A stretch of 21,697 bases of DNA, taken from the NCBI GenBank assembly GCA_017999135.1, contig JAGOBT010000008.1, positions 1 to 21,697 of the forward strand, read 5' to 3'. The position numbers were made by a program, and so were the translations under genes. Under the pieces are notes generated by a model. That model did no database searches. It had not been told where the DNA came from and worked only from the letters and a program-made list of their open reading frames with translations. This DNA is from Burkholderiaceae bacterium. GTDB taxonomy: Bacteria > Pseudomonadota > Gammaproteobacteria > Burkholderiales > Burkholderiaceae_C. Below are positions 14,611 through 21,697 of this stretch, piece by piece. The number at the start of each line of letters is the position of its first letter. Within the stretch, counting starts at the first letter, position 1.

Positions 14611-17600
14611 ATGTCCCGCCGCCGTCCCCCTCCACTGCGCCCTCGCCTGCATGTCGAGGAGCTGGAGCCGCGGCTGCTCTATTCGGCCGATGCCGCCCTG
14701 CTGCTCGACCCCACCCTCGGTGGCGCGGTGGAGATGCGCCTGCTGGCGCCGGCACCCGCGGCGCCTGCGGAGCCGGTCGCTCCGGCGCTGCAGGCCCTGG
14801 CCCTGCTGGACGACGCCACCCAGCAACGTGAGCTGGTGCTGGTGGATGCCCGCGTGGCCAACCCCTACGCCGCGCTGGACGCGCTGGTCGCGCGGCGCGG
14901 CGGGGGCGCCAGCTACGACCTGGTGGTGCTGGAGGCCGACCGACCGGCGCCGGTCCAGGTGACCGAACTGCTGCAGCTGGAGCAGGAGCAGGCCCAGGAG
15001 CCAGGACAGGAGCAGGGCCTGGGCGCAGTGCACCTGATCGGCTGGCACGGTGCCGCGGCGGCGGCGCAGATCCCCGCCACGGCGGCACAGGCCGGCGGCG
15101 CGGACGTTTTCGCCTGGCGGGTGAGCCCCCTGGGCGAGCTGAGCCTCCTCACTCAACCGGAGGACGCTGCCGCAACGCCCGACGCCAGCCTGCAGCCGCT
15201 GCGGCGTGAGTTGATCTTCGTCGACAGCCGCGTCGAGGATCTGGCCCACGTGCTGGAGCCGCTGATCGACGCCGCGCCGGGTGACGTGGTCTTCGAGCTG
15301 ATCCCCATCGACGCAGGTGCCGACGGCCTCACGCAGATCAGCGCCGCGCTGGCCGGCCGGGAGGGCATCGATGCGCTGCACCTGATTTCGCACGGCGCCA
15401 GTGGCGCGCTGCTGCTTGGCAGCGGTACGGTCGATGCTGCCGTGCTGGCTGCACGCGCCGACGAGGTGGCCGCCTGGTCGGCCGCTTTGGATGCCGAGGC
15501 CGACCTGCTGCTCTACGGCTGCGAAGTGGCTGCCGATGCCACCGGCCAGGCCTTCGTTGCGGCGCTGGCCGACCTGACCGGGGCGGATGTGGCGGCCAGC
15601 ACGGATGCCACCGGAGCTGCCGAGAGGGGCGGAGACTGGCTGCTTGAAACCCGCATCGGCAGACTCCAGACCCCGGTGCTGCAGGCGGAAGGTTGGAGCG
15701 GAACTCTGGCGTTGACCTCCCAGGGCGGGGAAACCCTGGTCAACACCAGCACCGCGGGCAGCCAGACAAACAACTGGTCGGGCAAGACCGTGGCGATGGA
15801 TGCCAACGGCAACTTCGTCGTGGTCTGGATGGATGGCTCCGGCGCCGGTGGCGATGCCGGCTACGGCATCTATGCCCAGCGATACAACGCTGCCGGTATG
15901 GCGCAGGGGAGCCAGATCCACGTCAACACCTACCTCTCCGACAACCAGCGCAACCCGCAGGTTGCCATGGCGGGCAACGGCAGCTTCGTGGTGGTGTGGG
16001 AAAGCAACTCCCAGGACGGCAGCAGCTACGGCATCTATGCCCAGCGCTACGACGCCAGCGGGGGGGCACAGGGCAGCGAGTTCAGGGTCAACACCGGCAT
16101 CACGTATGACCAGAAGGAGGCGGCGGTGGCCATGGATGCCACCGGCAACTTTGTCATCACCTGGCAATCCTGGAGTCAGGATGCCGTCAACTCCAATGGC
16201 ATCTACGCCCAGCGCTACAACAGCAGCGGGGTGGCGCAGGGCGGCGAGTTCAAGGTCAACACCTACACCACCGACGACCAGAGCGAACCCGGCATCGGCA
16301 TGGACTCGTCCGGCAACTTCGTGATTGCCTGGGGCAGCTGGGGCCAGGACGGCAGCGACGAGGGCATCTACGCGCAGCGCTACGACAGCAGCGGTGTGGC
16401 GCAGGGCAGTGAGTTCAGCGTCAACACCTACAGCACCGGCTACCAGGGTCTGCCGGTGGTGGCGATGGACGGCAACGGCTTTGTCGTGGTTTGGGAGAGC
16501 AGTGCCCAGGACGGCGACCTCAACGGCATCTACGGGCAACGCTACAACAGCAGTGGTGTGGCGCAGGGCAGCGAGTTCCGCGTCAACACCACCACGGCAA
16601 ACCAGCAGCAGAACCCGGTGGCCGCCATGACCACCGCCGGTGGCTTTGTGGTCACCTGGCAGAGTTATGCCCAGGACGGCAGCTTCGACGGGGTCTATGC
16701 GCGCCAGTACGACGGCAGCGGCACGGCGCTCACCGCTGAGACGCGCGTCAACACCACCACCACCGACTACCAGGACCTGCCCGGTGTGGCCGCCGATGCC
16801 AACGGTCACCTCGTGGTGGTCTGGCACGGCAACGGCAGCGGCGACAGCGATGGCATCTTCATGCAGCGCTACCTCTACGCCGTCGCGCCGGTGCTGACCC
16901 TCAGCGGCTACAGCGACACCTATGTCGAAAACGCCGGCGTCATCTTCGACGCCAGCGCCACGGTCACCGATGCCGACACCACCGTCTTCAGTGGTGGCCA
17001 ACTGCTTTACCAGATCACGGCCAATGGCAGCAGCAGTGACGAGCTGGGCATCCGCAACCAGGGCAGCGGCGCTGGCTTGATCGGCCTGTCGGGCAGCAAC
17101 GTGACCTACGGCGGCACGGTCATCGGCAGCTACAGCGGCAGCGCCGGTGCCGGCAGCTTCGGCAACGGCAGCACGCTGCTCACCGTCGACTTCAACAGCA
17201 ACGCCAGCGTGGCGGCGGTGCAGGCGCTGGTTCGCAACGTCACCTTCCGAGACACCAGCGACAACCCCAGCACCGCCACCCGCACGATCAGCCTCACCGT
17301 GTCGGATGGGACGGGAATGACCAGCACCCCGGCCGTTGTCACCATGGCAGTGACGGCGGTCAACGACGCCCCGGTGATCACCAGCAACGGCGGCGGCGCC
17401 TCGGCCAGCGTGAGCGTCGCCGAGACCCGTACTGCGGTGACGACGGTCACCTCCACCGATGCCGACGGCGGCACGGCGGTGTATTCGATCGCCGGGGGGG
17501 CGGATGCGGCGAAATTCACCCTCGATGCCTCGACCGGTGCGCTCGCCTTCATCACCGCGCCGGACTACGAGGCGCCCACCGACAGCGGCGCGGACAACGT

Positions 17601-20600
17601 CTACAACGTCACCGTGCAGGTCAGCGACGGGGCCGGCGGCAGCGACACCCAGGCGATCGCCGTGACGGTCACGGACGTGGCGGCGACGCTGGTGGTGGAC
17701 ACCGCATCGGACAACAACGACAGCGGCATCACCGCCGGCAACGCCGCCCACACCGCCGAGTGGCTGAATGCCCAGCCCGGGGCGGACGGCAAGGTCAGCC
17801 TGCGCGAGGCCATCATGGCGGCCAACAACACCACCGGGGTGGACACGATCAGCTTCAGCATCGGTGCCGGCGGGGCGCAGACGATAGCCCTGTCCGCCCA
17901 GCTGCCGGAGATCACCGATGCGGTGGTGATCGATGGCAGCACGCAGTCGGGCTATGCGGGCACGCCGCTGATCGTGCTGGACGGCAGCAGCGCCCCCATT
18001 GCAGCCAACGGCCTGAGCATCAGCGCCGGTGGCAGCACGGTCCGCGGCCTGGGAATCCAGAACTTCGGTCTCTACGGCATCTACCTGACCAGCGGCGGTG
18101 GCAACCTCATCGAGGGCAACCACATCGGCATCAACGCGGCCGGCGGCACCGCGGCGGGCAACGGTTTCGGCATCGTTGTCTCAGGCAGCGCCGGCAACAC
18201 CATCGGCGGCACCACAACTGCGGCCCGCAACCTGATCTCCGGCAACTCACAGATCGGGATCCGGATCACCGGTGCCGCGGCGACCGGCAACACGGTGGCG
18301 GGCAACTACGTTGGCCTCAATGCGGCAGGCACGGCCGCCGTCGCCAACGGCGAAATCGGCATCAACATCGAAGCCGGCGCATCCAGCAACACAATCGGGG
18401 GCGCCACGGCGGCGTCGCGCAACGTCGTCTCCGGCAACATCCAGTTCGGCGTGTGTGTGTCCGACGCGGCCACCAGCCACAACACGGTCCAGAACAACTA
18501 CCTGGGTACCAATGCCGCCGGAAACGCGGCCCTGTCGAATGGCGGCTTCGGGCTGGTCATCGACTTCGGCGCGGCCCACACCAGCGTGCTCGACAACGTC
18601 ATATCGGGCAACACGAACGCCAGCTGGAGCGCTTCGCGTGGCGGTATCTACCTTTCCGGCAACGCCAGCACCATCCAGGGCAACATCATCGGACTGGATG
18701 CCACCGGCACCACCGTGCTGGGCAACGGCGGCGGCAGCAGCACAGCCGGCATCTACGAGGCCGGCAGTTCGAATGGCGCGCTGATCGGCGGCACCTCCGC
18801 CGGCCAGGGCAACATCATTGCGGGCAATACCGGCGCGGGTGTCGTCGTCAAGACCACCGGCAACGTCCAGCTGCTCGGCAACTCGATCTACGGCAACAGC
18901 GGCCTGGGGATCGACCTGGCCAACGACGGCGTCACCGCCAACGACGCCGCGCCGGACGCCGACAGCGGCGCGAACGGCCTGCAGAACTTCCCGGTGCTGA
19001 GCAGCGCAGCCACCACTGGCAGCCAGATCCACATCGAAGGCACGTTGGCCAGTGATGCGAACAGCTGGTTCAGGGTCGAGTTCTTTGCCAGTGGCACGGC
19101 GGACGTTTCAGGCCACGGGGAGGGCCAGCGCAGCATTGGCTACGCCAACGTTGCGACCGATGCTTCCGGCCAGGCAACGGTGAATGCCGTACTGACCGCC
19201 AGCGTGGCCGCAGGCGAATCTGTCACCGCCACCGCCACCCGCAGCGACGCCGGCTACGCGACTTTCACCGACACCTCCGAGTTCTCTGCCACGGTGACGG
19301 CCACCAGCAATGTGGCGCCGGTGAACACCCTCCCCGGGGCACAGACGGTCAACGAGGATGCCGCGCTGGCCATCGGCGGCGTCAGTGTCGGTGACGGCAA
19401 CGGCAACCTTGCCAGCACGCAACTTTCGGTGGTGCAGGGCACGCTCAGTGTCACCCTGGCGGGTGGCGCGACGATCAGTGCCGGTGCCAATGGCACGGCC
19501 ACCCTGACCTTGTCGGGTACCCAGGCGCAGATCAACGCTGCGCTGGCGTCGTTGACGTACCAGGGTGCGACCAACTTCAATGGCAGCGACACACTCTCGG
19601 TCACTTCCACCGATTCACTGGGCCTGACCGACAGCGACGCCTTGGCCATCACGGTGACGGCGGTCAACGACGCGCCCTCTCTGAGCACGGCGACCGCGCT
19701 GCCGTCCATCACCGAGGATGCGGGCCAGCATGCCGGCTTCCTCGTTTCGCTGCTGGCCAGTGGTGCCACCGATGCCGACAGCGGCGCGCTGCAGGGCATC
19801 GCGGTCACAGGGTTGGACAACAGCCACGGCACCTGGCAGTACACGCTGGACGGCAGCAGCTGGGCCGACATCGGATCGGTGTCGGGCAGCAGCGCCCGTC
19901 TGCTGCCCTCCGATGCCACCGCACGCATCCGCTTCGTGCCCGATGCCGACTGGAACGGCTCGACCGGCCTGTTCAACTACCGGGCCTGGGACCAGACCGA
20001 CGGCGTGGCCGGCGCGCTGGCCGACACCACGGCCAACGGCGGCAGCACGGCGTACAGCAGCGGCGAGAGCGGCAGTTCGCTGGCCGTCAGCGCGGTCAAC
20101 GATGCACCGGTGAACCAGCTGCCGGGAACCCAGCTGACGGCGCTCAACACCCCGCTGCTGCTGTCCGTGGCAAACGGCAATGCCATTCAGGTGGCCGATG
20201 TGGATGCGGCCTCGGCGGCGCTGCGCATCGAGCTGAGCGTCACACATGGCAGCCTGACCCTGGCGCAAACCACCGGCCTGAGTTTCAGCGTCGGCGACGG
20301 CAGCGCCGACGCCTCGATGACCTTCACCGGCACGCTGACCGATGTCAATGCGGCGTTGAACGGGGCGACCTTCACTCCCGCTGTCGGCTACAGCGGCAGC
20401 GCACTGCTGACGCTGGCGAGCAGCGACCAGGGCGCCTCCGGAAGTGGCGGCGCGCTGAGCGACAGCGACATCCTCACCATCGCGGTGGGCGGGGCCCGCT
20501 TCCAGGAAGGGGCCGATGGGTACAGCGGCACACACGACACCTGGGTGAGCACCGGTTCGCCGTCGATCAACCGGGGTTCGGAAGCCGAGGTGATCGCCGA

Positions 20601-21697
20601 CGACGACAGCGCGACCGATGCGGCACTGCTGCGCTTCGAGCAACTCTTCGGCAGCGGTGCCGGGCAAATCCCCTGGGGGGCGACCATCGAGTCGGCCACG
20701 CTGTCGGTCTACGTGACCGACCGCGATCTCGCTGATGCGGTTTCGCTGCACCGCATGTTGGTGTCCTGGAGCGAGGCCTCCACCTACAACAGCCTGACCA
20801 GCGGGGTTGGCAGCGCCGGTGGCGAGATCGGTGCGGCTTTGCTGAGCTTCGACTCCGGCGTGTCGGGCTGGAACAGCCTGAGCAGCGCCGGCCTCACGGC
20901 GACCGTACAGGCCTGGGCAGACGGCGAGGCCAATCAAGGCTGGGCCTTCGTCTCCAATAATGCCGACCTCTGGACCTTCGCCTCCTCCGAGAACGGCAGC
21001 GTGGCTCTGCGGCCCTACCTGACCGTGACCTACTCGTTGCCCCAGGCGCCGGTGCTGACGGCCAGCGGCGGCACGGCCGGTTATGTCGAGAACGCCGCAC
21101 CGGTGGCCGTCGACCCCGGATTGACCGTTTCCGACGCAGACAGCACACAGCTCTCCAGCGCCGTGATCCGCATCGGCACGGGGTATGCCAGCAGCCAGGA
21201 CCAACTGCAGTTCACCGACCAGAACGGCATCACCGGCCTGTGGAACAGCGGCACGGGAACCCTGACGCTCAGCGGCACCGCCAGCCTTGCCCATTACCAG
21301 ACCGCGCTGCGCTCCGTGGCCTATGTCAATTCGAGCGACACACCTGCCACGGACACACGCACGGTCGAATTCAGCGTCACCGACGCGGTGAGTGGCCTGA
21401 CCGGCGGGTTGGTGAGTCGCAGCTTGACGGTGCAGGCGGTCAACGATGCACCGACGGTGGTCAGCCCGATCGCTGACCAGAGCGCCACCGAAGACAGCGC
21501 GTTCAGCTTCACGTTCGGCGCCGGCACCTTCGCGGACGTAGACGCAGGCGACAGCCTGAGCTACAGCACCAGTGCGTTGCCCGGTTGGCTGAACTTCGAC
21601 GCGGTGACGCGCACCTTCAGCGGCACGCCGGCCAACGCCGACGTGGGCACGGTGACGATCACCGTCACGGCGACGGACGGAACGGGGGCAACGGCCA
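14611..21697 (+). CDS. Giant LEPR-XLL / DUF4347 repetitive surface protein (3' end beyond window)
   Basis: The frame is open for 2,362 codons with no stop before the window edge. The N terminus has no hydrophobic signal peptide. It is basic ([12 protein letters not shown]) and carries the LEPR-XLL motif [12 protein letters not shown] (16-27). Next come a degenerate DUF4347-like domain (about 72-180), an intact DUF4347 domain (198-365) with His261 (ISHG) and Cys304 (LLLYGCE), seven ~55-residue repeats (377-760), a VENAG-type module (to about 920), a cadherin-like module with DYEAP and VQVSDG (921-1026), a CSLREA-like segment (SLREA, 1063-1067) leading into a parallel beta-helix (to about 1468), VNDAP-linked cadherin-like modules (1569-1960), a DNRLRE-type module (1961-2145), another VENAA module, and the start of a putative-Ig module ([18 protein letters not shown]). 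I see only two Cys codons. Probably an exported adhesin or matrix protein. ATG 14611 lacks a clear ribosome binding site; GTG 14581 is an alternative. Confidence 0.9.
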   Translation, partial: MSRRRPPPLRPRLHVEELEPRLLYSADAALLLDPTLGGAVEMRLLAPAPAAPAEPVAPALQALALLDDATQQRELVLVDARVANPYAALDALVARRGGGASYDLVVLEADRPAPVQVTELLQLEQEQAQEPGQEQGLGAVHLIGWHGAAAAAQIPATAAQAGGADVFAWRVSPLGELSLLTQPEDAAATPDASLQPLRRELIFVDSRVEDLAHVLEPLIDAAPGDVVFELIPIDAGADGLTQISAALAGREGIDALHLISHGASGALLLGSGTVDAAVLAARADEVAAWSAALDAEADLLLYGCEVAADATGQAFVAALADLTGADVAASTDATGAAERGGDWLLETRIGRLQTPVLQAEGWSGTLALTSQGGETLVNTSTAGSQTNNWSGKTVAMDANGNFVVVWMDGSGAGGDAGYGIYAQRYNAAGMAQGSQIHVNTYLSDNQRNPQVAMAGNGSFVVVWESNSQDGSSYGIYAQRYDASGGAQGSEFRVNTGITYDQKEAAVAMDATGNFVITWQSWSQDAVNSNGIYAQRYNSSGVAQGGEFKVNTYTTDDQSEPGIGMDSSGNFVIAWGSWGQDGSDEGIYAQRYDSSGVAQGSEFSVNTYSTGYQGLPVVAMDGNGFVVVWESSAQDGDLNGIYGQRYNSSGVAQGSEFRVNTTTANQQQNPVAAMTTAGGFVVTWQSYAQDGSFDGVYARQYDGSGTALTAETRVNTTTTDYQDLPGVAADANGHLVVVWHGNGSGDSDGIFMQRYLYAVAPVLTLSGYSDTYVENAGVIFDASATVTDADTTVFSGGQLLYQITANGSSSDELGIRNQGSGAGLIGLSGSNVTYGGTVIGSYSGSAGAGSFGNGSTLLTVDFNSNASVAAVQALVRNVTFRDTSDNPSTATRTISLTVSDGTGMTSTPAVVTMAVTAVNDAPVITSNGGGASASVSVAETRTAVTTVTSTDADGGTAVYSIAGGADAAKFTLDASTGALAFITAPDYEAPTDSGADNVYNVTVQVSDGAGGSDTQAIAVTVTDVAATLVVDTASDNNDSGITAGNAAHTAEWLNAQPGADGKVSLREAIMAANNTTGVDTISFSIGAGGAQTIALSAQLPEITDAVVIDGSTQSGYAGTPLIVLDGSSAPIAANGLSISAGGSTVRGLGIQNFGLYGIYLTSGGGNLIEGNHIGINAAGGTAAGNGFGIVVSGSAGNTIGGTTTAARNLISGNSQIGIRITGAAATGNTVAGNYVGLNAAGTAAVANGEIGINIEAGASSNTIGGATAASRNVVSGNIQFGVCVSDAATSHNTVQNNYLGTNAAGNAALSNGGFGLVIDFGAAHTSVLDNVISGNTNASWSASRGGIYLSGNASTIQGNIIGLDATGTTVLGNGGGSSTAGIYEAGSSNGALIGGTSAGQGNIIAGNTGAGVVVKTTGNVQLLGNSIYGNSGLGIDLANDGVTANDAAPDADSGANGLQNFPVLSSAATTGSQIHIEGTLASDANSWFRVEFFASGTADVSGHGEGQRSIGYANVATDASGQATVNAVLTASVAAGESVTATATRSDAGYATFTDTSEFSATVTATSNVAPVNTLPGAQTVNEDAALAIGGVSVGDGNGNLASTQLSVVQGTLSVTLAGGATISAGANGTATLTLSGTQAQINAALASLTYQGATNFNGSDTLSVTSTDSLGLTDSDALAITVTAVNDAPSLSTATALPSITEDAGQHAGFLVSLLASGATDADSGALQGIAVTGLDNSHGTWQYTLDGSSWADIGSVSGSSARLLPSDATARIRFVPDADWNGSTGLFNYRAWDQTDGVAGALADTTANGGSTAYSSGESGSSLAVSAVNDAPVNQLPGTQLTALNTPLLLSVANGNAIQVADVDAASAALRIELSVTHGSLTLAQTTGLSFSVGDGSADASMTFTGTLTDVNAALNGATFTPAVGYSGSALLTLASSDQGASGSGGALSDSDILTIAVGGARFQEGADGYSGTHDTWVSTGSPSINRGSEAEVIADDDSATDAALLRFEQLFGSGAGQIPWGATIESATLSVYVTDRDLADAVSLHRMLVSWSEASTYNSLTSGVGSAGGEIGAALLSFDSGVSGWNSLSSAGLTATVQAWADGEANQGWAFVSNNADLWTFASSENGSVALRPYLTVTYSLPQAPVLTASGGTAGYVENAAPVAVDPGLTVSDADSTQLSSAVIRIGTGYASSQDQLQFTDQNGITGLWNSGTGTLTLSGTASLAHYQTALRSVAYVNSSDTPATDTRTVEFSVTDAVSGLTGGLVSRSLTVQAVNDAPTVVSPIADQSATEDSAFSFTFGAGTFADVDAGDSLSYSTSALPGWLNFDAVTRTFSGTPANADVGTVTITVTATDGTGATA
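15739..16890 (+). repeat. Seven ~165-bp repeats, possible seven-bladed beta-propeller
   Basis: Units begin at about 15739, 15922, 16087, 16255, 16420, 16582 and 16747, each opening with VNT and containing GNFVVVW, a SQDG-like stretch, GIYAQRY and, in most, a VAQGSEF-like stretch. Unit length is 54-61 residues. The units have diverged from each other, more in the first and last. Seven blade-sized beta repeats suggest a closed propeller; this is inference from count and length. Confidence 0.85.
17689..19016 (+). repeat. CSLREA-like segment and parallel beta-helix repeats
   Basis: [13 protein letters not shown] at the start is the CSLREA-type cap. It is followed by Asn- and Gly-rich repeats of about 62-64 residues, with equivalent points at 18103, 18289, 18481 and 18667, each with a pattern like N-T-V-x-G-N-x-x-G, an AAGTAA-like turn, GI-x-I and NTIGG. 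This is typical of right-handed parallel beta-helices related to pectate-lyase folds. Catalytic activity is not evident. Confidence 0.8.
20491..21044 (+). other. DNRLRE-type module within the giant protein
   Basis: The segment from [20 protein letters not shown] to LRPYLTVTY matches the pattern of DNRLRE modules: a DTWV start, LLRFE in place of the usual LRF core, an [16 protein letters not shown] segment, [11 protein letters not shown] and a closing WAFVSNN with a final LTVTY strand. Such beta-sandwich modules occur in extracellular proteins and may bind carbohydrate. Its function here is not known. Confidence 0.65.

Noticed and set aside
15739..16890. Regular ~165-bp repeats as a CRISPR-like or mobile array
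   Set aside because: The units are in frame, diverged and coding; there are no short identical repeats with unique spacers.
14521..18123. 1,200-codon open frame on the - strand opposite the giant gene
   Set aside because: It is low-complexity, rich in Gly, Val, His, Asp and Ala, and shows no domain. The + strand carries recognisable domains throughout, so this is a by-product of GC-rich codon use.
19615..21294. 559-codon open frame on the - strand opposite the adhesin stalk
   Set aside because: No motifs; the + strand shows cadherin-like and DNRLRE modules here.

Overview
The window is high-GC (mostly GC-ending codons), and its proteins resemble those of beta-proteobacteria of the order Burkholderiales (Rubrivivax/Leptothrix/Ideonella-like). 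That assignment is inferred from protein style and codon use, not from a marker gene. There is no rRNA, tRNA, CRISPR array, transposase or phage gene, and no gene-free stretch longer than about 215 bases.

Left part (1-4727, + strand): ordinary energy and acyl-CoA metabolism. It holds the 3' end of etfB, a complete ETF:ubiquinone oxidoreductase, etfA, and an acyl-CoA ligase of the DmdB/medium- to long-chain type. Together they would activate acyl acids and pass electrons from acyl-CoA dehydrogenases through ETF and ETF-QO to ubiquinone. The ETF-QO gene sits between etfB and etfA.

Middle (4741-7261): a winged-helix response-regulator-like gene that reads as one protein only across a -1 frameshift at a run of six C, facing a convergent REC-GGDEF-EAL gene on the - strand. 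The latter has a substituted phosphoacceptor and a degenerate GGDEF but a complete EAL domain, so it is probably a c-di-GMP phosphodiesterase.

Right part (7475-21697 and beyond, + strand): the notable region. Four tightly packed genes encode (1) a GAF-like domain fused to a membrane-anchored HlyD-type adaptor, (2) a PqqD-like domain fused to an M50 membrane zinc protease and an HlyD-type domain, (3) a SecA paralogue with intact ATPase motifs that ends early in the helical scaffold, and (4) a short HlyD/RND-type adaptor. After a 134-bp palindrome-containing gap comes an open reading frame of at least 2,362 codons that runs off the window. It starts with a LEPR-XLL motif, then a degenerate and an intact DUF4347 domain, seven ~55-residue repeats (possible beta-propeller), cadherin-like modules, a CSLREA/parallel beta-helix region, a DNRLRE module and more cadherin-like modules.

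Working model (inference): the four genes form a dedicated export and processing machine for the giant LEPR-XLL surface protein. The SecA-like ATPase would power it, the PqqD-like domain would recognise the N-terminal motif, the M50 protease would cut, and the three adaptors would bridge the periplasm. The EAL gene transcribed divergently from this locus suggests c-di-GMP control of adhesion or biofilm. No ABC exporter and no outer-membrane channel is visible here; one may lie downstream.
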